Positions 1 to 6,543 of a DNA stretch of 29,430 nt are shown one piece after another. The notes under the pieces are model-generated. The model made no database searches. It saw only the letters and a list, made by a program, of their open reading frames with translations, and was not told the DNA's origin. Every line of letters begins with the position of its first letter. Within the stretch, counting starts at the first letter, position 1. This stretch comes from DAOPYE01 sp035352715 (GTDB lineage: Bacteria; Acidobacteriota; Holophagae; Holophagales; Holophagaceae). The stretch lies in contig DAOPYE010000026.1 of assembly GCA_035352715.1 (NCBI GenBank), positions 1 to 29,430 on the forward strand. Direction: 5' to 3'. The position numbers and the translations under genes were made by a program.

Positions 1-63
1 CATGAATCCGGCGACGCTCGCCAGGGGCAAGACCAGAAGCCGCAACGTTCGAGCGAAAGACAT
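1..63 (-). CDS. N-terminus of an exported protein (partial, runs off the window)
   Basis: Only the first 21 codons are visible. They begin at an ATG read on the minus strand, with GGAGGG nine to ten bases upstream as a good ribosome binding site. The peptide starts MSFARTLRLLVLPLASVAGF. This has the shape of a Sec signal peptide: two arginines followed by a leucine/valine-rich stretch and small residues. The mature protein lies outside the window, so no function can be given. Too short to appear in a length-filtered gene call, but the start site and leader together make it credible. Confidence 0.6.
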   Translation of the reverse strand, partial: MSFARTLRLLVLPLASVAGFM

Positions 64-594
64 CTCAAGCCCTCCATTCCATTTCGAGACCACAAGACTG
101 CCGATTCGCACAGAATCGACACAACAGCGATCCAGGGTTAATTCGCCGCATCAAAAAAACACAAGATCAAGATGTAAATCCAAACATATTTTTCAATTCA
201 TCGCATATTCCAGCGTTCGACGCCCTGCCTCTCCAAGATTATCGACGCCGCCAACAACAGTCATCCCATGATTGCTATAATTAAAATATAGACATCAAAC
301 ACCCTAAAAACACTCTTTTAGCCTTGACATGACGACCATGCCACAATGCTAAGGCTCAATCATCAGATACAAGGAATTTACAATCATTCTCTCGAAGGAT
401 TCGATCGGACAGCCAACCTCATGGCCAGACTCATGGCTAGAGTCAATGGAGGCCAACACTAGGCATCAAAGCCCCAATCAAACAAATCATCATTCATCAC
501 ATGAATACATAAAGGTTTTTTCCGTTCATTTCGCAAGACTATACACATCAAATAGAACAATCATCCATAGCCATACGAGCAATAAGACCATCGA
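64..594. other. AT-rich intergenic region of about 530 bases
   Basis: No credible gene. The region is clearly richer in A and T than the rest of the window and lacks the third-position G/C bias of neighbouring genes. It lies downstream of the TatD-family gene and upstream of the partial exported protein, so it should hold the promoter of the latter. A perfect TATAAT hexamer lies at 276-281 on the plus strand and a TATATT at 290-285 on the minus strand. Neither has a convincing -35 partner. A TTGACA at 324-329 likewise lacks a good -10. No U-tract hairpin was found for the end of the TatD gene. The long plus-strand reading frame from 446 runs antisense into the TatD gene and is not a gene. Confidence 0.6.
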
Positions 595-1386
595 CTATCC
601 CAGGAATATCTTCCGAGTCCGTTCAACACATCCTTCGGCCAGAACATCCACATCTTCTCCGCGCAACTGGGCCGCGGCTCGAAGCGCCAGGACGATGTTC
701 GCGGGTTCGTTGAGCGTCGCTGTTTCGAACCCAGGCACGGAGCGCGGGGCCATATCGGGCGAATCCGTCTCCAGCAGCAGGCGATCGGAGGCGATGGCCT
801 TCAGCGCCTTGGCAGCGCGCTTGTTCCCGGGATTCGCGAGAGAACAGCCAAAGCCGAAGTGGAACCCGAGTGCCTGCAGCGCCCGTACGCTTTCGGCGCT
901 GCCGGAAAATGCGTGGATCACGGCGCCTCGCCGGGGCAGACCCAGGTCTGCCGCGATGTGCGCAAGCGCATCGAACGCCTTGCGACAATGGATGGAGATC
1001 GGCAGATCCAGGCGACAGGCCAGCGCCAACTGATCGCGGAAGGCCGCCTCCTGTGCCTCGCGATGGCAGTCCTCCAGGGCGAAATCGAGTCCGCACTCGC
1101 CCACGCCGCAGGGGCCGCGATCCCTCTGCGCGCGCAAGGCGCCCTCCAGGCGCTGCAGCCAGCCCGACCGCGCACCTGCTGCCAGATACCAGGGGTGAAG
1201 GCCCAGCAGTGGAACCACCTCGGGCTGCACCTCCGCCAGTGTTTGCACGGCCTCCCAATCGTCCTCGCGCGTGGCGCAACACACGAAGCCCTCAACCCCC
1301 ACCGCCCGGGCCCGGACAAGCACCGATGGCAGCGCATCACGCAGGCGCTCGTCCTGGAGATGGCAATGACTATCGAAGAGGCGCAT
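595..1386 (-). CDS. TatD-family metal-dependent hydrolase (DNase)
   Basis: A 263-residue protein of the TatD/YcfH family, TIM-barrel metallohydrolases with 3'-exonuclease or DNase activity in the cytoplasm; tatD and ycfH paralogues cannot be told apart here. The two-metal site is complete: the HxH of DSHCHLQ (H7, H9), E97 in GECGLDF, H133 in SIHCRKAF, H158 in IHAFSG and D208 in LETDSPD. The length matches the family (about 260). I chose the inner ATG at 1386, because the family begins within a few residues of the HxH motif and the 11 upstream residues have no family character; the ribosome binding site there is weak. It is divergent from the ferredoxin gene, with about 120 bases between the starts, and is followed by the long AT-rich gap. 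Confidence 0.92.
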   Translation of the reverse strand: MRLFDSHCHLQDERLRDALPSVLVRARAVGVEGFVCCATREDDWEAVQTLAEVQPEVVPLLGLHPWYLAAGARSGWLQRLEGALRAQRDRGPCGVGECGLDFALEDCHREAQEAAFRDQLALACRLDLPISIHCRKAFDALAHIAADLGLPRRGAVIHAFSGSAESVRALQALGFHFGFGCSLANPGNKRAAKALKAIASDRLLLETDSPDMAPRSVPGFETATLNEPANIVLALRAAAQLRGEDVDVLAEGCVERTRKIFLG

Positions 1387-1507
1387 GGCCCATGGTAGCC
1401 CGCGCACAGGCGAGAACACATCTCAACAAAGAGGCACATCGAATTCCGTTCGCACCGGGACTGGATCTGGGCAACAATGGGTGTTCCAAAAACCTGTGGA
1501 GGTAACC

Positions 1508-1675
1508 ATGGCCTACAAAATCACTGATTCCTGCGTTGCTTGCGGCGCCTGCATCACCGAATGTCCCGTCGAAGCCATCAGCGAAGGCGACATCTACGTG
1601 ATCGACGCTGACAAGTGCATCGACTGCGGCGCCTGCGCTTCCGCCTGCCCCTCGGAAGCCATCATCGCCGGCTGA
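1508..1675 (+). CDS. 2[4Fe-4S] bacterial-type ferredoxin
   Basis: A 55-residue small ferredoxin carrying two cubane clusters, a low-potential one-electron carrier in the cytoplasm. Two CxxCxxCxxxCP motifs are present: C9, C12, C15, C19 with P20, and C37, C40, C43, C47 with P48. This is the clostridial-type pattern without the extra loop of Alvin-type ferredoxins. The start is fixed by GGAGG at 1498-1502 before ATG 1508, and the length is typical of the family. It is a single-gene unit: a divergent gene upstream and a strong terminator directly downstream. A partner oxidoreductase cannot be read from the context. A ferredoxin of this kind fits an anaerobe or facultative anaerobe. Confidence 0.96.
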   Translation: MAYKITDSCVACGACITECPVEAISEGDIYVIDADKCIDCGACASACPSEAIIAG

Positions 1676-1690
1676 TCCTGTCGATCAACG

Positions 1691-1727
1691 CACAAAGGCC
1701 CGGATGCGTCCGGGCCTTTGTGTTTTA
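1691..1727 (+). terminator. Rho-independent terminator of the ferredoxin gene
   Basis: A perfect 14-bp stem, CACAAAGGCCCGGA (1691-1704) with TCCGGGCCTTTGTG (1709-1722), closes on a four-base TGCG loop. It is followed by TTTTA on the plus strand. It lies 15 bases after the ferredoxin stop. The convergent tcdA-like gene ends at 1747, so the stem may also help stop transcripts from the other side, although the T-run is only on the plus-strand side. Confidence 0.93.
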
Positions 1728-1746
1728 GGGCCGCGCCCAGGATCGC

Positions 1747-2517
1747 CTACGGCCTTGCCAGCAGATCGCCGACCAGATCCTTGATCACCTCGCCTGCGAG
1801 GATGAGGCCCACGACAGACGGCACAAAGGAAATGCTGCCGGGAATCTGGCGGCGGATGGTGCAGGTGCGCTCGCTGCCCTTGGGACAGATGCAACTCATG
1901 GCGCAGCTGGAACCTTCCGTCTCTTTCGGCGTCAGCGGCTCCTCACGCGAATAGACCACCTTGAGCGAGGTCACGCCGCGCTTGCGCAGCTCCTTTCGCA
2001 GCACCCGCGCCAGGGGGCACATCTTGGTCTGGGACAGATCGCTCACCTCGAAGCGCGTGGGATCCAGCTTGTTGCCCGCGCCCATGCTGCTGATGATGCG
2101 CAGACCGCGGCGCTTGGCTTCCACAATGAGATCCAGCTTGCCCGTCACCGTATCGATGCAATCGACGAGGTACGAAGCCGTGGCGGGCATCAGCTCATCC
2201 GCCAGCCCCGGCGCGTAGAAGCGCTGGTGGGTGATCACCTCGGCCTTGGGGTTGATATCCAGGATGCGCGCCTTCATGGCCTCGACCTTGGGCTGGCCCA
2301 CCGTGCGGTGCGTGGCGTGCAACTGGCGGTTGAGGTTCGTCAGACACACGCAGTCATCGTCGATGAGCACGAACCGCCCGACCCCGCTTCGCACGAGGCC
2401 CTCCGCCACGTAGCTGCCCACGCCACCCACGCCGTAGATGACGATCTGGCTGTCCCGCAGGCGATCCATCGCCTCGGTGCCCAGCAGCAGTTCCGTTCTC
2501 GAAAAGGCGTGCAGCAT
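1747..2517 (-). CDS. tcdA: tRNA threonylcarbamoyladenosine dehydratase (TcdA/CsdL type)
   Basis: A 256-residue E1-like (ThiF/MoeB superfamily) ATP-dependent enzyme. The family converts t6A37 to cyclic t6A in ANN-decoding tRNAs. The Rossmann nucleotide-binding motif is GVGGVGSYVAEG (residues 29-40), followed by IDDDCVCLTNLNRQ (52-65), as in E1 enzymes. CIDTVTGKLDLI (120-131) matches the TcdA signature. Near the C-terminus, cysteines C205, C209, C211 and C219 precede RRQIPGSISFVPSVVGL, a pattern I associate with TcdA homologues rather than MoeB or ThiF. The start at 2517 has GGAG seven bases upstream. It follows an unknown exported-protein gene on the same strand after an 80-base gap and is convergent with the ferredoxin. 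Despite the family link it need not serve thiG further along. Confidence 0.88.
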   Translation of the reverse strand: MLHAFSRTELLLGTEAMDRLRDSQIVIYGVGGVGSYVAEGLVRSGVGRFVLIDDDCVCLTNLNRQLHATHRTVGQPKVEAMKARILDINPKAEVITHQRFYAPGLADELMPATASYLVDCIDTVTGKLDLIVEAKRRGLRIISSMGAGNKLDPTRFEVSDLSQTKMCPLARVLRKELRKRGVTSLKVVYSREEPLTPKETEGSSCAMSCICPKGSERTCTIRRQIPGSISFVPSVVGLILAGEVIKDLVGDLLARP

Positions 2518-2597
2518 TCAGTGCTCCGATCCCTCCCGCCCATCCTTCGAAACGCGCGCAGAGGCAGCAGCAAGCATAGCGGCCAAAGCCTCCTTCA

Positions 2598-3680
2598 CTA
2601 TTCGATGAAGAGGCCAACGCTGCCCTGGCCGAAATCCGTGATCAATTTCCCGTTCAAGACATCCGAGGATTCAACTTCCACCTTCACTTCGTGGTGGAAA
2701 CCGCGCTTCAGGGGCTTTCCAGACGTGATCTGAAGGATGTACTGCGTCTGGTTATAGCCCTGGAACTGGGTCTCAACCAGACGATTGAGGTCTGAAACCG
2801 TCTGGGGCTCTCCATCCAGCCAGACTTTCACATCCTTTTTGCGAAGGTCGGGAGCAATGGCCATGGGATCCCGCTTCAGATGCTCTCCCGTGAGCGCCAG
2901 ACTTGCCTTGTCCTTGGCTTTCGCGACGGGCCCTACCGTGTGCTGAAGAATGCGCGTCAAGGCCGAAGGCCGAAAGCTGACGAAGAGGGTGGTTCCACTT
3001 CCCCCAATCACCCTGAAGACATTCATGGAATAGAGTTCTGTTCGCCCGATGCGAAAGGTCTCCTCCCGGTCCTTTGAAATATCGAAATGCCAGGCCCATC
3101 GTTCCATGGAATCCACGGCGTAGCCGCCCCCATTGACGTTGACGATGGCGTAACTTCGGGCCGGAAGTCTCGTATCGAATTGGCCATCGTCCCCAACCGG
3201 CACCAGGAACTCGCCGCCCCCGAAACTGTGAGGATGCAGAGAGATGTAGCTGGGGCGCCGCTGGCCATCGGTGTATTCCAACCGGCCGTGGAAACGGGAC
3301 CAGCGCAGCGGCGCATCCCCTTGCTTCACGTCGCCATTGCCCTCATAGCGCCAAGTTACGCGGTCGGCCTCAGGGAAACTCGAATCCAGTTCAATGCTGT
3401 GTTCAAAAACGCTGCCATCGGCCTCAAATTCCCAACGGCCATGATGCAATTTCTTGTTCCCGGCAAAGAGTCCATAACTGAGCACCGCCTTTCCAGCCGG
3501 AAACCCGCGACCATACAAATGGAAGATCGGCTTCAGGGGAACGTGCTTTTCCATATGGGCCGGAGGATAGTTCAACACCAAGGCCGCAGATGAAGGCCGG
3601 TACAAGCCCGCTTCCACCTCCTGAGCGCACAAGGGAAGCATCAAGCCAGAGAAGACCAGCAAACAAAAGAGGCGCCGCAT
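2598..3680 (-). CDS. Exported protein of unknown function
   Basis: About 360 residues beginning with a Sec signal peptide (MRRLFCLLVFSGLMLPLCAQ, likely cleaved after the alanine; the cysteine context is not a clear lipobox). The rest looks mostly beta-stranded, with many short alternating hydrophobic stretches and aromatic residues. The first part could be an Ig-like or carbohydrate-binding fold: residues about 45-110 resemble a strand-rich domain with GxxxxGKAVLSYGLFAG. The last 80 residues contain DVKVWLDGEPQTVSDLNR and KLITDFGQGSVGLFIE. I recognise no catalytic motif and no family. I chose the second of two in-frame ATGs (3680 rather than 3686), since GGGGAG then sits about six bases upstream; that ribosome binding site lies in a hairpin. 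Base composition is less GC-rich and codon choice looser than in neighbouring genes. A secreted binding or periplasmic protein is an inference only. Confidence 0.78.
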   Translation of the reverse strand: MRRLFCLLVFSGLMLPLCAQEVEAGLYRPSSAALVLNYPPAHMEKHVPLKPIFHLYGRGFPAGKAVLSYGLFAGNKKLHHGRWEFEADGSVFEHSIELDSSFPEADRVTWRYEGNGDVKQGDAPLRWSRFHGRLEYTDGQRRPSYISLHPHSFGGGEFLVPVGDDGQFDTRLPARSYAIVNVNGGGYAVDSMERWAWHFDISKDREETFRIGRTELYSMNVFRVIGGSGTTLFVSFRPSALTRILQHTVGPVAKAKDKASLALTGEHLKRDPMAIAPDLRKKDVKVWLDGEPQTVSDLNRLVETQFQGYNQTQYILQITSGKPLKRGFHHEVKVEVESSDVLNGKLITDFGQGSVGLFIE

Positions 3681-3712
3681 TCCCATCTCCCCACAAAGGA
3701 CAACTGTGGGGA
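3681..3712 (-). promoter_or_regulatory. 5'-leader hairpin that buries the ribosome binding site
   Basis: Read on the minus strand, TCCCCACA (3712-3705) and TGTGGGGA (3695-3688) form a perfect 8-bp stem with a nine-base loop. The 3' arm contains most of the GGGGAG Shine-Dalgarno sequence for the exported-protein gene starting at 3680. There is no run of T after it, so it is not a terminator. If it folds in the mRNA it would hide the ribosome binding site. Whether it responds to temperature, a protein or nothing cannot be told from sequence. Confidence 0.5.
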
Positions 3713-3882
3713 TTTACGCGCCCAAACCAGGTGGACATTAGCTGCGAAACCGATGCGGCAATCAAACAGATGCCACCGGAAGCAGGAATGGAAAGAAGCG
3801 GAAACCCTCGCTGCCACCGGTCTGGAAACACCTATTCCGCTGAAGCATGGATCAGCGGCGGATTGTCAGCACACAACCCCCG

Positions 3883-4653
3883 TCACTGCACCGTTGGGTG
3901 ATGAGCCTCCACGCCCAGGCGGAGCGGCAGAATGTCGAAGGTGGACAGGATGGTGAAGGCGCTGCCGGGCAGCAGATCGGCCAGGGGACGCAGGCGGCTG
4001 GCGGGCAGCACCAGCACCTCGGCGGCGCGCAACTGGGGTGCGGCGAGGCCCTCCCAGGTGCTGTAGGGGATCTTGCGCTGATGGGCCTCCGAGCGCAGTT
4101 CGAGGGCACCCTTGCCCAGGGGCTCCAGCTCCAGCCATCCACCCAGCACCACGCGGCCCGCGTCCTCCAGGGCGAGGCAGCACCCCGCCAGACGACCTCC
4201 CGCGAGGCCCACCAGCGCCAGCGTGGGCTGGGGCATCGTCTCCAGCGCGGCGCCCGGACCGCGCACGGATAGGCGATCCAGGTGCGAACCATCCAGCCGG
4301 CGCAGGGCCGAGGGCCTGGGAAGACAGGCCAGACGTCGCACCTGATCCAGGCGCGGCGCCAGGCTATCGGGAATGCCGCCGCGCTGGGCCCACTTCTCCG
4401 CATAGGCCAGGGTCTGTCGCGCCCGTTGAAGCCCCCGGGGGCCGCTTTCCAGCACCTGCCGCAGCGAAGCCGGCATCAGGGCGTCGGCCACCGCCTCGGC
4501 CCGCCCCTCGCCCAGCTTGGCCAGGCGCAGGCGTTCCACGCGATTGAGATCCACCACGCGAGAGGGATCCGACGGCAGGGGAGAGACCAAGGCCCGGCGC
4601 TCGAAGGGGCCTTCGGACCAGGTGGCGGTGCCCAGCCGCAGAAGCGCGCTCAC
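3883..4653 (-). CDS. Uncharacterised protein, possibly related to the FAH N-terminal domain
   Basis: About 256 residues starting at GTG 4653. That GTG overlaps the TGA of the upstream thioesterase gene in a GTGA junction, which indicates translational coupling; the longer frame reaching 4941 would lie wholly over the thioesterase and is rejected. The first ~100 residues (SRVVDLNRVERLRLAKLG, then ALMPASLRQVLESG and RARQTLAYAEKW) recall the small N-terminal domain of fumarylacetoacetate hydrolase-family proteins. The remainder does not show the acidic metal-binding residues of the FAH catalytic domain that I would look for, so I do not assign that activity. It is rich in alanine, leucine and arginine, with no signal peptide or membrane segment. 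Coupling to a hotdog thioesterase suggests a role near acyl-CoA metabolism, but that is inference. Confidence 0.65.
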   Translation of the reverse strand: MSALLRLGTATWSEGPFERRALVSPLPSDPSRVVDLNRVERLRLAKLGEGRAEAVADALMPASLRQVLESGPRGLQRARQTLAYAEKWAQRGGIPDSLAPRLDQVRRLACLPRPSALRRLDGSHLDRLSVRGPGAALETMPQPTLALVGLAGGRLAGCCLALEDAGRVVLGGWLELEPLGKGALELRSEAHQRKIPYSTWEGLAAPQLRAAEVLVLPASRLRPLADLLPGSAFTILSTFDILPLRLGVEAHHPTVQ

Positions 4654-5045
4654 GCCTGGCTCCGCAGCCAGGTCAGGGTCTCGGGACGGATGGGCTTGGG
4701 CCGATGGGACTTGAAATCGATGAAGGCCTGCAGCGTCTGGGCCTCGGCCAGCACCACGCCATCGGCTTCGCGCACCACCTTGTAGACCAGCGTGAAGGAC
4801 GACGTGCCGATGCGGTCGCAGCGCAGATCCACGCGAACCTTGTCGCCGATGTGGATGGGCTTGCGGTAATCGATCTCCAGGCGCGCGATCTGGAAGCCAT
4901 CTTCCTCGAAGGGCCGATCCTTCAGGTATTCCCTCCACCAATGGAACCGTGCGTATTCCAGATAGTCCACGAACGCGCCGTGGTTCACGTGCTCCAGGGC
5001 GTCGATGTCGCGGAACCTGACATCAATGGGAATGGAAAAGGCCAT
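4650..5045 (-). CDS. Hotdog-fold acyl-CoA thioesterase (YbgC/4-HBA-CoA thioesterase type)
   Basis: A 131-residue single hotdog domain that should hydrolyse acyl-CoA or aromatic acyl-CoA thioesters in the cytoplasm. The signature RFRDIDALEHVNHGAFVDYL (residues 10-29) carries the conserved aspartate, followed by the asparagine and tyrosine-bearing helix typical of the 4-hydroxybenzoyl-CoA thioesterase family. LEIDYRKPIHIGDKVRVDL is the usual central strand pair. Length is normal. The start is ATG 5045 with no strong ribosome binding site. Its stop overlaps the start of the following gene by four bases. Only 24 bases separate its start codon from the divergent CPBP gene, so each promoter must overlap the other or lie inside the neighbouring reading frame. 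The substrate cannot be read from the sequence. Confidence 0.9.
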   Translation of the reverse strand: MAFSIPIDVRFRDIDALEHVNHGAFVDYLEYARFHWWREYLKDRPFEEDGFQIARLEIDYRKPIHIGDKVRVDLRCDRIGTSSFTLVYKVVREADGVVLAEAQTLQAFIDFKSHRPKPIRPETLTWLRSQA

Positions 5046-5069
5046 GCTTTAAATCTAGCATCCTTGGAT

Positions 5070-6443
5070 ATGCCGACCGACGACCGAAGCCCTCACACCT
5101 CTCATGCCCCCCGAGCCAGCGATCTGCTGATCGCCATCCTGGCCCTGCTGGCGGCGCTGCTGCTCATGGCGCGCGCGGAGGTGCGCCGCCGCACACCCAC
5201 CCAGCCCACCGTAAGCATCAGCATGGAAGCCCGCGTGGCCGAGATCCAGCAGGGCCTAGTGCACCTGCTGGGCGCTTCGATCCCCCAGAAGGCCCCCGAG
5301 CCGCGCCAGCCCTGGGATCGGGCGCTGGAAGCCGTTCTGCGCGCAGAGAAGGGCGATATCGAGGGGGGACGGGCCCTGGCCCTGGAGGGCCCGGTTCCAT
5401 CCGGCGCGGGCGAAGCCTTCCGCCGATGTTGGTCCCAAGCCTACCGGGGTGCCTCTCCAAACCAGCACATGGTCAGCCCCGCCGAACGTCAGGCCGTGCG
5501 CCGCGCCCTGCGGGACGGATACGCCGCCCGGCTGATGGAAGCCCGATTGATGGATCAATCCGAGGGCAATGGACAGTCACTGCGTAATGACGCCAAGGCC
5601 TGGATCCAGATCCGGGGCCTGGCGCTGATGGTGATCGGACTGGGCGCCATCGGCGCGATGCTGGGCGGCGTCGCCTTCGCCATCGCCATGGGCGTGCTTT
5701 GGACCAAGCATGTCAAACCCCACGAACCCGCCCCAGCCATGACCGCTCTTTCCGGGCGCGGCCTGCTGCTGATCCTCCTGGGCTGGTTCGTCGCGTTCCT
5801 GCTCTCCGGCGATATCGTGATGGCCGCGCTGCGCGTGGCGCCCTTCCTCAAGCCCGTCGCCCTGCCGCTCATCTACCTGCTCCATGCCACCATCGGCATC
5901 GGACTGATGTGCGGCCTCAAGGGGCAAAGCCTGAAGGAACTTCTGCGCGAGCTGTTTCCCGAGGTGCGCTGGCGTCACGCCGCCTGGGCCCTGGGCTTCG
6001 TCGCCCTAGCGGCTTCGGCGGTAATCCTGGCCGGAATGGCCCTTGCTCCCGTGATGAAGCACCAGGATCCGCCCCAGAAAGAGCTGATGGAGATGCTCAC
6101 GGGATCGCGGTCCGCCTGGACCCTGGTCATCCTGGCGCTCACCGCCACCGTCCTGGCGCCGATTTTCGAGGAGACGATCTTCCGCGGCACGCTGCTGCCG
6201 TGGCTGGAGCATCGCCTCGGCACCCGGCTGGGCCGGCTGCGCGGCTCCATCCTCGCCGTAGCGGTTTCGGCCGTGGCCTTCGGCGCAATCCACCTGCAGC
6301 TCCTGGCCATGCCCACCATCAGCATCCTGGGCGCGGTACTGGCCCTGGCCTTCCTCCGCACGCGCAACCTGCTGACCAGCATCCTGGCCCACGGGTGCTG
6401 GAACGCCGTGGTGCTGGGCTTCTACGCCGTGCTCATGCGGTAG
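5070..6443 (+). CDS. CPBP-family intramembrane metalloprotease
   Basis: A 457-residue polytopic membrane protein with a C-terminal CPBP (CAAX protease and bacteriocin-processing, Abi) domain. Motif 1 is EETIFR (E367, E368, R372), motif 2 is the histidine of FGAIHLQ (H408) and motif 3 is HGCWN (H441, N445), so the metal site looks intact. About seven or eight hydrophobic segments are visible: one near the N-terminus (residues 17-34), then from about 175 onward. Between the first and second lies a soluble region of about 140 residues rich in Ala/Arg, longer than in minimal family members. I chose ATG 5070 because it keeps the first membrane segment; the ribosome binding site is weak. Longer upstream frames are antisense to the thioesterase. 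Family members process prenylated or peptide substrates or act in immunity; the target here is unknown. Confidence 0.88.
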   Translation: MPTDDRSPHTSHAPRASDLLIAILALLAALLLMARAEVRRRTPTQPTVSISMEARVAEIQQGLVHLLGASIPQKAPEPRQPWDRALEAVLRAEKGDIEGGRALALEGPVPSGAGEAFRRCWSQAYRGASPNQHMVSPAERQAVRRALRDGYAARLMEARLMDQSEGNGQSLRNDAKAWIQIRGLALMVIGLGAIGAMLGGVAFAIAMGVLWTKHVKPHEPAPAMTALSGRGLLLILLGWFVAFLLSGDIVMAALRVAPFLKPVALPLIYLLHATIGIGLMCGLKGQSLKELLRELFPEVRWRHAAWALGFVALAASAVILAGMALAPVMKHQDPPQKELMEMLTGSRSAWTLVILALTATVLAPIFEETIFRGTLLPWLEHRLGTRLGRLRGSILAVAVSAVAFGAIHLQLLAMPTISILGAVLALAFLRTRNLLTSILAHGCWNAVVLGFYAVLMR

Positions 6444-6543
6444 GAACGCCGGGAAAAGTCCCACTGTGATCCAAACCGCCCTCCGGCTCTGCTACTGTCC
6501 CTGCATCGTTTGGCCTTGATGGTTGAAATTCGCAGGAGTTTTC

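Noticed and set aside
446..1033. 195-residue plus-strand reading frame
   Set aside because: Its second half is antisense to the TatD gene, which has all catalytic motifs. Its first half lies in the AT-rich gap, lacks a ribosome binding site and has no recognisable domain.
6444..6543. Possible cobalamin-type riboswitch (AGTCCCACTGTGATCC) before the OPT gene
   Set aside because: Only a short CCACTGTGA-like word matches. The other conserved blocks are missing, and the region needed upstream is coding sequence of the CPBP gene.
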